Part shown: positions 44,088 through 51,163 of the stretch, piece by piece
Layout of the letters: each line of letters begins with the position of its first letter
How positions within the stretch are numbered: position 1 is the stretch's first letter
Source of the DNA: Mucilaginibacter conchicola
Lineage (GTDB): Bacteria; Bacteroidota; Bacteroidia; Sphingobacteriales; Sphingobacteriaceae
Assembly: GCF_003432115.1 (NCBI RefSeq)
Contig: NZ_QWDC01000002.1
Span: 1-64,000, forward strand
Length of the DNA: 64,000 bases
Reading direction: 5' to 3'
The notes under the pieces: model-generated
What the model was told of the DNA's origin: nothing
Seen by the model: the letters and a program-made list of their open reading frames with translations, nothing else
Databases searched by the model: none
Made by a program: the position numbers and the translations under genes

Positions 44088-44707
44088 TCCCAGCCCGCAG
44101 AGTAACCCTTTTTAGTAACTGGTTTGCCAGATACATGCGCTATCGCATGCGTAAGGCTTTTAACCGTTTAGAGGTAATGCCTTTTACGCCTAAGCCCGGC
44201 CACTCTGTGTTACTGCTTTGCAACCACTTTAGCTGGTGGGATGGCCTGTGGGGCAATTACCTGGCCTACTGGCACCTGCACCGCAAGCTATACATCATGA
44301 TGCAGGAAGATCACCTGCAAAAACGCATGTTGCTAAACCTGTTCGGTGGCTTTTCCATCAACCGCCAATCGCGCGAGATGATCAAATCCCTGCAGTATGC
44401 TGCCGGCTTGTTGGCTAACCCTGAGAACCTGGTAGTAGTATTCCCCCAAGGCGAGCTAATATCCAACCACACTACCGAGATAAAAGTAGAGCGCGGTATC
44501 GAGCTGTTGCTACGCAATATTAAAGGCCCCTGCCAGATAGTTTACAACTGCGCTTTGATAGATTACTTTGAGAGTTTGAAGCCATCGGTATATTTTCATT
44601 TATTTGATTGCGGCCTGGCCGGTGAGGTAAGTTTTACAGAGTTATCTGAAAAGATAAACACTTTTCATAAACAGGCGCTGGCTGCCCAGGTAAACGTTGA
44701 GCATTAA
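44084..44707 (+). CDS. PlsC-like acyltransferase 1
   Basis: A 207-aa acyltransferase of the 1-acylglycerol-3-phosphate acyltransferase superfamily. The catalytic NHFSWWDG carries HxxxxD (about residues 46-51), and VVFPQGELISNHT is the substrate-binding motif III. It is related to the next gene, showing a tandem duplication. A phospholipid or, given the context, a carotenoid glycoside acceptor is possible. Confidence 0.83.
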   Translation: MIPARRVTLFSNWFARYMRYRMRKAFNRLEVMPFTPKPGHSVLLLCNHFSWWDGLWGNYLAYWHLHRKLYIMMQEDHLQKRMLLNLFGGFSINRQSREMIKSLQYAAGLLANPENLVVVFPQGELISNHTTEIKVERGIELLLRNIKGPCQIVYNCALIDYFESLKPSVYFHLFDCGLAGEVSFTELSEKINTFHKQALAAQVNVEH

Positions 44708-44712
44708 CCACC

Positions 44713-45339
44713 ATGATATATCCGCAGAAAAATAAATTCATCAGGTGGTTTTTCCATAACTACATTTTGCGGATAGTAGGGCGCGATTTCCAGGACGTAA
44801 AGTTTAATAGTATTGAAATAGACGGCAGCAAATCAATTTTATTGCTGGCTAACCACTTTAGCTGGTGGGATGGTTTTTTGATGTATTATATCAACCACAA
44901 ACTATTGAAGAAGAATTTTCATGTGATGGTGATTGAGGAAACCATGCAAAAAGTGAGTTTCTTTAAATACCTGGGTGCATTTTCGGTAAGCAAAGGATCA
45001 AAGGGAATAATAGCTTCTTTAGATTATGCTGCCGAGCTGTTGAACGACCCGAAAAATATGGTGCTCATTTTCCCGCAGGGAGAGCTGCATTCAAATTTTG
45101 TAGATGAGGTAAAGTTTGAAAAAGGCCTCTCACGGATAATTGAAAAGGCCGGGCGAAAATATCAAACTGTGCTATCGGTAACATTTGTGGAGAACTTTGA
45201 GCATAAAATGCCAACGGCAAACGTTTATTTAAAGGATATTGCCCAACAAAACAGTGGCGATACCGTAATAAATTTACAGCAGGCCTATCAGCAGCATTAC
45301 GATGATACACGCAGGCAGCAAACCCAAATAACCGTATAA
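44713..45339 (+). CDS. PlsC-like acyltransferase 2
   Basis: A 208-aa paralogue of the preceding protein, sharing NHFSWWDGF (HxxxxD), the SKGSKGIIASLDYAAELL segment and LIFPQGELHSNF. The N-terminal part has RWFFHNYILRIVGRDFQDV. It lies five bases after copy 1 and one base before the glycosyltransferase gene, so the group is clearly one translational unit. Confidence 0.83.
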   Translation: MIYPQKNKFIRWFFHNYILRIVGRDFQDVKFNSIEIDGSKSILLLANHFSWWDGFLMYYINHKLLKKNFHVMVIEETMQKVSFFKYLGAFSVSKGSKGIIASLDYAAELLNDPKNMVLIFPQGELHSNFVDEVKFEKGLSRIIEKAGRKYQTVLSVTFVENFEHKMPTANVYLKDIAQQNSGDTVINLQQAYQQHYDDTRRQQTQITV

Positions 45340-45340
45340 A

Positions 45341-46432
45341 GTGATCATAGCCCTCTACGTAACTTTCTTTTTTCTCATCCTTCGCTTTACGGTTACGCTG
45401 TTCAATTTTTTATCGAACCCAAAACTGCCGCGTATTGTAAGGCATTACCATGATAAGGTATCTATCCTTATCCCCGCCCGCAACGAGGCCGAAGACATTT
45501 TAACCCTGCTGCAATCCATCCATGCGCAGGATTACCAGAACTATGAGGTGATCATCCTTGATGATAACTCCACAGACGACACTTTCGCCATTTGCGAAGC
45601 CTTTGCTGCTGAGCACCCAAAGTTTAAAATTATAAAAGGCAAGCCGCTGGCCAAAGGCTGGCTTGGAAAAAATTACGCCTGCCACCAACTGTCAGAATTG
45701 GCAACCGGCAATTATTTTATGTTTTTAGATGCCGACGAAAAGGTTTACAATGGCTTACTCAATAGCGCCATACACCGCATGAGTTTACGCCAACTGAGCC
45801 TGCTAAGCCTGTTCACCAACCAGGAAATGCGCAGCACCGGCGAAAAGATAGCCGTGCCACTGATGCATTATATATTATTAAACCTGCTGCCTTTACGACT
45901 GGTTTATCTTTTGCGCAGCCCCGCCCTATCGGCAGCCAGCGGGCAGTTCATGTTATTTGATGCATCCGTTTATAGCGAGTACCAATGGCACCAACTGGTA
46001 AAAAATAAAGTGGTAGAGGATGTAGAGATCATGAAATTGGTAAAAGCATCCAAACTAAACGGCGAAGCCCTGCTGGCCAACGGCATGATCAGCTGCCGCA
46101 TGTATAAAAACTACAACGAGGCCCTTAATGGTTTTGGCAAAAATTTTCTGGCAGCTTTTAATTATAATATCATTGGCTTTTCGCTGTACCTGCTCATCGT
46201 TATCGGTGGGCCGGTGTTGGTTATTGCTACCGGCAAACCGGGACTGATATCCATGGCGGTAACGCTCATCCTATCAGCGCGACTGATGATCTCCTTATCC
46301 GCCGGGCAAAACGCTTTGCGAAACTTCCTGTGGCATCCGGTGCAAATGCTGGCGCTGCTGCACATCGGTGTTACCTCAATACAGCAACGCCTCACAAAAA
46401 CAACCGTATGGAAAGGCAGAAAGATATCATAA
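45341..46432 (+). CDS. Family 2 glycosyltransferase, CruG-like
   Basis: A 363-aa membrane-associated GT-A glycosyltransferase. An N-terminal helix is followed by SILIPARNEAEDILTLLQSI, ILDDNSTDDT and FLDADEKVYNG (DxD at about 128-130), then VVEDVEIMKLV, with C-terminal helices (about 270-330). The start is a GTG one base after the previous stop. Its overlap with the cruF-like gene suggests it may glycosylate a hydroxylated carotenoid, as CruG does in cyanobacteria; the substrate is inferred. Confidence 0.82.
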   Translation: MIIALYVTFFFLILRFTVTLFNFLSNPKLPRIVRHYHDKVSILIPARNEAEDILTLLQSIHAQDYQNYEVIILDDNSTDDTFAICEAFAAEHPKFKIIKGKPLAKGWLGKNYACHQLSELATGNYFMFLDADEKVYNGLLNSAIHRMSLRQLSLLSLFTNQEMRSTGEKIAVPLMHYILLNLLPLRLVYLLRSPALSAASGQFMLFDASVYSEYQWHQLVKNKVVEDVEIMKLVKASKLNGEALLANGMISCRMYKNYNEALNGFGKNFLAAFNYNIIGFSLYLLIVIGGPVLVIATGKPGLISMAVTLILSARLMISLSAGQNALRNFLWHPVQMLALLHIGVTSIQQRLTKTTVWKGRKIS

Positions 46433-47052
46433 AACCCGCCCGTGCGGCCATCGTTATTATCATCCTGTTCCATTTGGTAGGCCTGGTTGGCTTTTGCATA
46501 CCATCACTTCAGTCGCTGTTTAAACAACTGGTACCTTACCATTTATTGCTGATGTTACTGGTGATCATCTTTTCGCATAAATGGGTGGATGCAAAATTCT
46601 TCATTTTTATTATCCTGATAGCCGTACTTGGGTTTACCGCCGAGTGGCTGGGCGTGCACAAATACTGGATCTTTGGTGATTACAGCTATGGCCCAACTTT
46701 AGGCTATAAATTATTAGATATACCCTTATTGATAGGCGTAAACTGGTTTCTGCTCATCTACAGCGTTGGCGTTTTGATACAATACAGCCGCTTAAGAAAT
46801 GCATTAATAAGGATACTTTTGGGCGCAGCGATACTGGTGTTGCTTGATGTGCTGATAGAACCCGTAGCCATTCGTTTTGATTACTGGAACTGGGAAAGCG
46901 CCGGTATCCCGCTAAAGAATTACGGCTGCTGGTTTGGCCTGAGTATTTTGCTGTTAAGCCTATTTGAGCTATTCCGTTTTAAAAAACAGAATATGGCTGC
47001 GTTGGTGTTACTGATAACACAGTTTGTGTTTTTTGGGGTGTTGAATTTGTAG
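46408..47052 (+). CDS. cruF: Carotenoid biosynthesis protein, CruF-like hydratase
   Basis: A 214-aa polytopic membrane protein of the carotenoid synthesis family PF04240 (CruF / bisanhydrobacterioruberin hydratase group), which hydrates the 1,2 double bond of the psi end. It has about six to seven helices and the conserved pieces TAEWLGVHKYWIFGDYSY, GVNWFLLIYS, DVLIEPVAIRFDYWNW and GIPLKNYGCWF. The start at 46408 overlaps the glycosyltransferase gene by 25 bases; an upstream in-frame extension would overlap it by over 100. Hydration would precede CrtD action. Confidence 0.85.
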   Translation: MERQKDIIKPARAAIVIIILFHLVGLVGFCIPSLQSLFKQLVPYHLLLMLLVIIFSHKWVDAKFFIFIILIAVLGFTAEWLGVHKYWIFGDYSYGPTLGYKLLDIPLLIGVNWFLLIYSVGVLIQYSRLRNALIRILLGAAILVLLDVLIEPVAIRFDYWNWESAGIPLKNYGCWFGLSILLLSLFELFRFKKQNMAALVLLITQFVFFGVLNL

Positions 47053-47081
47053 CCCCCCAGCCCCCTGAAGGGGGAGCAGGA
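47053..47081. repeat. CCCCTTTAGGGGG-type short repeat (copy after cruF)
   Basis: GCCCCCCAGCCCCCTGAAGG with GGGAGCAGG after it. It matches the minus-strand sequence that encodes APQPPKGGA inside recN in all but a few bases. Confidence 0.7.
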
Positions 47082-47118
47082 AAGTTAGCATTGGAGTATC
47101 AAGAAATCTCCCCAACGC

Positions 47119-47208
47119 GTCATTGCGAGGAACGAAGCAATCTCTTTAGGACGAGCATATGAAACTGCCTATGAGATTGCCACGTCGCCTCCGGCTCCTC
47201 GCAATGAC
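47119..47208. repeat. Long palindromic intergenic repeat, family B copy 2
   Basis: GTCATTGCGAGGA and TCCTCGCAATGAC at the ends; GCAATCTC and GAGATTGC inside. It lies between cruF and ispH. Confidence 0.8.
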
Positions 47209-47282
47209 AAACTTGGAGTTAGCACACACTATTTTCAAAATTAACCGTTTATAATTTAGCGTTTCACATCGTCAGAATTTAG

Positions 47283-47290
47283 TATTTTTG
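47283..47290 (+). promoter_or_regulatory. Possible ispH -7 box
   Basis: TATTTTTG ends five bases before the ATG, preceded by a GTTTC (47261-47265) 17-18 bases upstream. Near-leaderless geometry like bamD. Confidence 0.45.
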
Positions 47291-47295
47291 TACCA

Positions 47296-48147
47296 ATGGG
47301 CACACACAACTTACAGGTTACCATAGATCAGGACTCGGGCTTTTGCTTTGGGGTGGTTTACGCTATTGACATGGCCGAAGAGATTTTGGCCGAAGATGGC
47401 TACCTGTACTGCCTCGGCGATATTGTACATAACGATGAGGAAGTGTTGCGTTTGAAAGCTCAAGGCCTGCGTATTATCGGTCATGATGACCTTAAAGACC
47501 TGCGTAATGAGAAAGTGTTGATCCGCGCGCATGGCGAGGCTCCTGAAACTTACCGTACAGCCTTAGAGAACAATATTACCCTGATTGATGCCTCGTGCCC
47601 GGTAGTGCTAAAACTGCAGAACCGTATCAAAACATCGTACGATAATAACGAGAGCATCTTGATATTTGGTAAGCATGGCCATGCTGAAGTGATTGGCTTG
47701 CAAGGCCAAACCAATGGCGATGCACTGGTTTTCCAGGATATTGCCGAGTTGGAAGATGCCGATTTGCCTGCCAGCTTTACCCTGTACAGCCAGACCACCA
47801 AAAGCATGGAGAAATTTTACAGCGTAAAAGAACAACTGCTGGCCCGCGGCTACGAGGTAAAGGCCAATGATACTATATGCCGCCAGGTAAGTAACCGCGA
47901 TAAAGACCTGCCGCTGTTTGCTACCAAATTCAATAAAGTAGTATTCGTATCGGGTAAAAAATCGTCAAACGGAAAGGTGTTGTACGAGGTATGTAAAAAG
48001 CATAATCCTGATACCTATTTCGTATCGTCAATAGATGAGTTAAACCCGGGCATGTTTTCCCCTAATGATACCATAGGCATTGCCGGCGCTACATCAACCC
48101 CAATGTGGTTAATGCAGCAGGTTAAAGCCGAACTGGAGAAATATTAA
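47296..48147 (+). CDS. ispH: 4-hydroxy-3-methylbut-2-enyl diphosphate reductase
   Basis: Last enzyme of the MEP isoprenoid pathway, an Fe-S protein that makes isopentenyl and dimethylallyl diphosphate. It shows the three cluster cysteines in DSGFCFGV, DASCPVV and DTICRQVSNRDKDL, and GKHGHAEVIGLQGQTNG. The 283-aa length is usual. Its place between cruF and crtW links isoprenoid supply to carotenoid synthesis. Confidence 0.96.
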   Translation: MGTHNLQVTIDQDSGFCFGVVYAIDMAEEILAEDGYLYCLGDIVHNDEEVLRLKAQGLRIIGHDDLKDLRNEKVLIRAHGEAPETYRTALENNITLIDASCPVVLKLQNRIKTSYDNNESILIFGKHGHAEVIGLQGQTNGDALVFQDIAELEDADLPASFTLYSQTTKSMEKFYSVKEQLLARGYEVKANDTICRQVSNRDKDLPLFATKFNKVVFVSGKKSSNGKVLYEVCKKHNPDTYFVSSIDELNPGMFSPNDTIGIAGATSTPMWLMQQVKAELEKY

Positions 48148-48148
48148 T

Positions 48149-48661
48149 ATGCGGATACTGCCGGTATTTATACTTGCACTTATAATGCTATCTGCCTGCA
48201 ATGCGGAGCATAAAGGTGATCTGTATCTGATCCGCGATACGATTACCGATAATGAGGGCTACATTAATGCCAAACATGATACCATTATCACACCCGGCAA
48301 ATACAAGCACTGCCTTACCGATACTTTCAAAAACTTTGCCTTTGTGGTAACTAAAGATAACAAGATGATTGCTATTGACCGTGAAGAAAAGGTATTGTTT
48401 AAGCCTTTCATTTTTGATAATGGCCCCGATTATCCATCTGAAGGCTACTTTCGCATTGTTGACGATAACAATAAAATAGGGTTTGCCGATACTACCGGTA
48501 AAATTGTTATTGAACCGCAGTACAGCTGTGCTTATAACTTTGCCAACGGTTTCTCAAAGGTGAGCAATGATTGCAAACTTGTTGACTTAGGCGATGAACA
48601 TACCGGCTGGGTAAGCACCAAATGGTTCTATATTGACCCGCATGGTAACCGTGTAAAATAA
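48149..48661 (+). CDS. WG-repeat lipoprotein
   Basis: A 170-aa putative lipoprotein (LIMLSACNAEHKG). The mature part carries WG-like beta repeats, for example NNKIGFADTTGKIVIEPQY and HTGWVSTKWFYIDPHGNRVK. Function unknown. It starts two bases after the ispH stop, so it is co-transcribed with ispH. Confidence 0.75.
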   Translation: MRILPVFILALIMLSACNAEHKGDLYLIRDTITDNEGYINAKHDTIITPGKYKHCLTDTFKNFAFVVTKDNKMIAIDREEKVLFKPFIFDNGPDYPSEGYFRIVDDNNKIGFADTTGKIVIEPQYSCAYNFANGFSKVSNDCKLVDLGDEHTGWVSTKWFYIDPHGNRVK

Positions 48662-48700
48662 CGGAACGGCTTTTGCCATCCACTGCTTTAAATATCTGCA

Positions 48701-49387
48701 TTGCAAAAAACACCCACATATACAGGTCTATTAGTCGCCTTAACCGTAATTGGTTGCTGGGGGCTGTCTATTGTACTACTGATGCAATGGCAGGTAGATT
48801 TCAGTAACCCGTTGCTTTACCTGTTTATTTTATTGCAGATGCATTTGTACACAGGTTTGTTCATAACCGCACACGATGCCATGCATGGCTCGGTTGCACC
48901 CAAGCCATGGATAAACAAAGCCGTTGGTTTTGCCAGCACATTTTTATACGCATCATTCTGGTACCCAAAACTATATACCAAACATCACCAGCATCACAAC
49001 CATGTGCATACACATGAAGATCCTGATTATTATGATGGTAGTTTCTTTAAATGGTATGTGCAGTTCATCAAAAACTATTTGTCGGTGTGGCAGATAGTGG
49101 TAATGGCGGTTGTGTTTAACGTTTTAAAACTGTGGATCCCGCAAGCTAACCTGTTACTTTTTTGGGTTGCACCATCGTTGCTGAGCACTTTGCAATTATT
49201 TTACTTTGGAACCTACCTGCCGCACAAAGGCGAGCACCATAATAAACACCAATCGCGCAGTTTAGCACGCAACCATGTATTTGCTTTTTTTAGCTGTTAC
49301 TTTTTCGGGTACCATTATGAACATCATGAGTCGCCGTGGCTGCCGTGGTGGAAGTTGTGGCGTGCGCCGGAACCACCGAAGGCTTAG
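48701..49387 (+). CDS. crtW: Beta-carotene ketolase, CrtW type
   Basis: A 228-aa di-iron membrane oxygenase adding 4-keto groups to beta rings. It shows histidine clusters HDAMH (residues 58-62), HHQHHNH (95-101) and YHYEHHESPWLPWW, plus LQLFYFGTYLPHKGEHH, which is typical of CrtW. About four helices are predicted. The start is a TTG at 48701; no ATG is suitably placed. It lies 40 bases after the WG-repeat gene. It would provide the keto group of a flexixanthin-like pigment. Confidence 0.88.
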   Translation: MQKTPTYTGLLVALTVIGCWGLSIVLLMQWQVDFSNPLLYLFILLQMHLYTGLFITAHDAMHGSVAPKPWINKAVGFASTFLYASFWYPKLYTKHHQHHNHVHTHEDPDYYDGSFFKWYVQFIKNYLSVWQIVVMAVVFNVLKLWIPQANLLLFWVAPSLLSTLQLFYFGTYLPHKGEHHNKHQSRSLARNHVFAFFSCYFFGYHYEHHESPWLPWWKLWRAPEPPKA

Positions 49388-49439
49388 GTAGTTTTAGTGA
49401 GGAATGGCAGTGAGTAATATAAATCGTCAGTGGATGTCA

Positions 49440-49812
49440 CTTTCTTTTTCCGCAAAAGAAAGTAACCAAAGAAAACTCGCGACTTGGTAACGCGCTACAA
49501 TGTTAGTGCTTTATCAATGCCTTTACTATCCGCACGTTACACTATGTCGCATTGTTCGCTGGCATTCTGCCTGTGCTTTCTCTTTTCTTATCCTGTCAGC
49601 AAAAAAGCTTCGGGCGAAAGCTGACAGAACGATGGTGGGCTGTGCGGCCGCCAGGGCATTGCGGAATCTATTACAGCAGCGAGGGGATTAAGGGGCTGGG
49701 TGATAGATTCCCAGCCCGTGGTTCTGGATGCTTGCAGGGCAAAGGCCCTGTGCGTATAGAAGCCTCTTTGCTGACTTGATTTTTTGCTACTTTTTGATCA
49801 AGCAAAAAGTAG
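49440..49812. repeat. Hairpin-rich non-coding element, MITE-like or structured RNA
   Basis: The left end is a hairpin CTTTCTTTT/AAAAGAAAG (49440-49462), the right end a hairpin CTACTTTTTG/CAAAAAGTAG (49787-49812). Between them are CTGTCAGC/GCTGACAG (49593-49627), GGGCTGGG/CCCAGCCC (49693-49717) and CAGGGC/GCCCTG (49735-49750). GC content exceeds the flanks. It looks like a complete non-coding module, though origin and function are unknown. The edge sequences look familiar from other Bacteroidota intergenic DNA. Confidence 0.55.
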
Positions 49813-49879
49813 AGAAGCGTAAGGGTATCATCATTTTGCAATAATGAACACAGCCACAAATCGTCAGGTCATTTTTTTG

Positions 49880-49887
49880 TACATTTG
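49880..49887 (+). promoter_or_regulatory. Possible hemH -7 box
   Basis: TACATTTG, 14 bases before the hemH ATG at 49902. The -33 region is not clear. Confidence 0.5.
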
Positions 49888-49901
49888 CAGCTCAAATAAT
49901 T

Positions 49902-50921
49902 ATGGCAAAAAAGGGAGTTTTACTGGTGAACTTGGGTACACCGGATAGTCCGTCGACAGCGGATGTACGCAAGTATCTTAATGAGTTTTTGATGGATGCA
50001 AGGGTTATCGATGTTAACCCTGTTCTGCGTACTTTCCTGGTTAAAACAGTTATTGTTCCGTTCAGGGCACCAAAATCGGCTAAGCTTTACCAGGCCATCT
50101 GGGATAAAGAAACCGGTTCGCCCCTGTTACATTACAGCCTTTTACAACAAAAAATGCTGCAGGAACGCCTTGGCGACGGCTATGTTGTTGAACTGGCCAT
50201 GCGCTACCAAAACCCTTCTATCGATGCTGCTTTAGCCCGATTGAAAGAGGCTTTGATCGGCGATATCGTAGTTATCCCCTTGTTCCCGCAATATGCATCG
50301 GCAAGTACCGGCTCGGTACATGAGAAGATCATGAGCATTGTTAAAGACTGGCAAACTGTTCCGCAGATCACTTTCATCAACTCGTTCCATAACGATGACC
50401 TGATGATTGAGACCTTTGCCGATAACGCACAACGGCACAACCCGGATAGCTACGACCACGTGTTGTTCAGTTTCCACGGACTGCCACAACGCCAGCTAAA
50501 AAAATGCGACCATACCGGCAGCTATTGCCTGCAAAAAGATGGCTGCTGCGATACATTAAATGATACCAATAAATTGTGCTACTCGGCACAATCACACGAT
50601 ACAGCAAGATTGATCGCCGCTAAAATGAACCTGCCGAAAGAGAAATATTCGGTGTGTTTCCAATCGCGCCTGGGTAATGACCCGTGGGTACAGCCCTACA
50701 CCAGCGAAGTAATTGCGCGAATGGCCAAAGAAGGCAAAAAACGCCTATTGGTATTCTGTCCTGCCTTCGTTAGCGACTGCCTCGAAACCGTTTTTGAAGT
50801 AACCCATGAGTACGGCGACGAATTTAAAGCCTTAGGCGGCGAGCACGTTCAACTGGTAGAAAGCTTAAATGCCGAGCCAAAGTGGATTGATGCGCTGGAG
50901 AGAATGGTGAAAGAAAATTAA
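49902..50921 (+). CDS. hemH: Ferrochelatase
   Basis: Inserts iron into protoporphyrin IX in the last step of heme synthesis. It shows KKGVLLVNLGTPDSP, the catalytic histidine in LFSFHGLPQRQLKK, FQSRLGNDPWVQPY and FCPAFVSDCLETVFEV. The 339-aa length is normal. A cysteine-rich insert follows the catalytic loop (cysteines at about 191, 198, 204, 205 and 215), a spacing that may hold a metal or Fe-S cluster, as known for some bacterial ferrochelatases. Confidence 0.95.
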   Translation: MAKKGVLLVNLGTPDSPSTADVRKYLNEFLMDARVIDVNPVLRTFLVKTVIVPFRAPKSAKLYQAIWDKETGSPLLHYSLLQQKMLQERLGDGYVVELAMRYQNPSIDAALARLKEALIGDIVVIPLFPQYASASTGSVHEKIMSIVKDWQTVPQITFINSFHNDDLMIETFADNAQRHNPDSYDHVLFSFHGLPQRQLKKCDHTGSYCLQKDGCCDTLNDTNKLCYSAQSHDTARLIAAKMNLPKEKYSVCFQSRLGNDPWVQPYTSEVIARMAKEGKKRLLVFCPAFVSDCLETVFEVTHEYGDEFKALGGEHVQLVESLNAEPKWIDALERMVKEN

Positions 50922-50967
50922 GAGAGTCAGGACTATTAGAATCAGGAATCAAGACAAACATCCCGAT

Positions 50968-51065
50968 ATGTCATTGCGAGCGATAGCGTGGCAATCTCAT
51001 AGGACAAGCAGATTGTGGATATGCCTATGAGATTGCCGCGTCGCTAACGCTCCTCGCAATGACAT
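50968..51065. repeat. Long palindromic intergenic repeat, family B copy 3
   Basis: ATGTCATTGCGAG and CTCGCAATGACAT are terminal inverted repeats; GGCAATCTCATAG and CTATGAGATTGCC pair inside. Between the convergent hemH and ettA genes. Confidence 0.82.
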
Positions 51066-51090
51066 GATTTAGAAATAGCACGAAAAACAT

Positions 51091-51123
51091 AAAAGCCCGA
51101 TTGCTAACGCAACCGGGCTTTTC
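51091..51123. terminator. Bidirectional terminator hemH / ettA
   Basis: AAAAGCCCG (51091-51099) pairs with CGGGCTTTT (51114-51122), with an inner TTGC/GCAA extension. AAGAATC-type stutter repeats follow to 51160. Confidence 0.88.
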
Positions 51124-51163
51124 TTGTCTTAATTCTTGGCTCTTGATTCTTGAATCTCAAAAA

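Larger units (their letters stand above)
49388..49901. other. Gene-free region between crtW and hemH
   Basis: Apart from the element at 49440-49812 (listed separately) and the hemH promoter region, nothing is seen. Short open frames at 49500-49779 have no start signal or recognisable protein. Confidence 0.65.

Noticed and set aside
49500..49779. Short open frames between crtW and hemH
   Set aside because: They overlap the hairpin-rich element, lack ribosome-site or promoter support, and give no recognisable protein.
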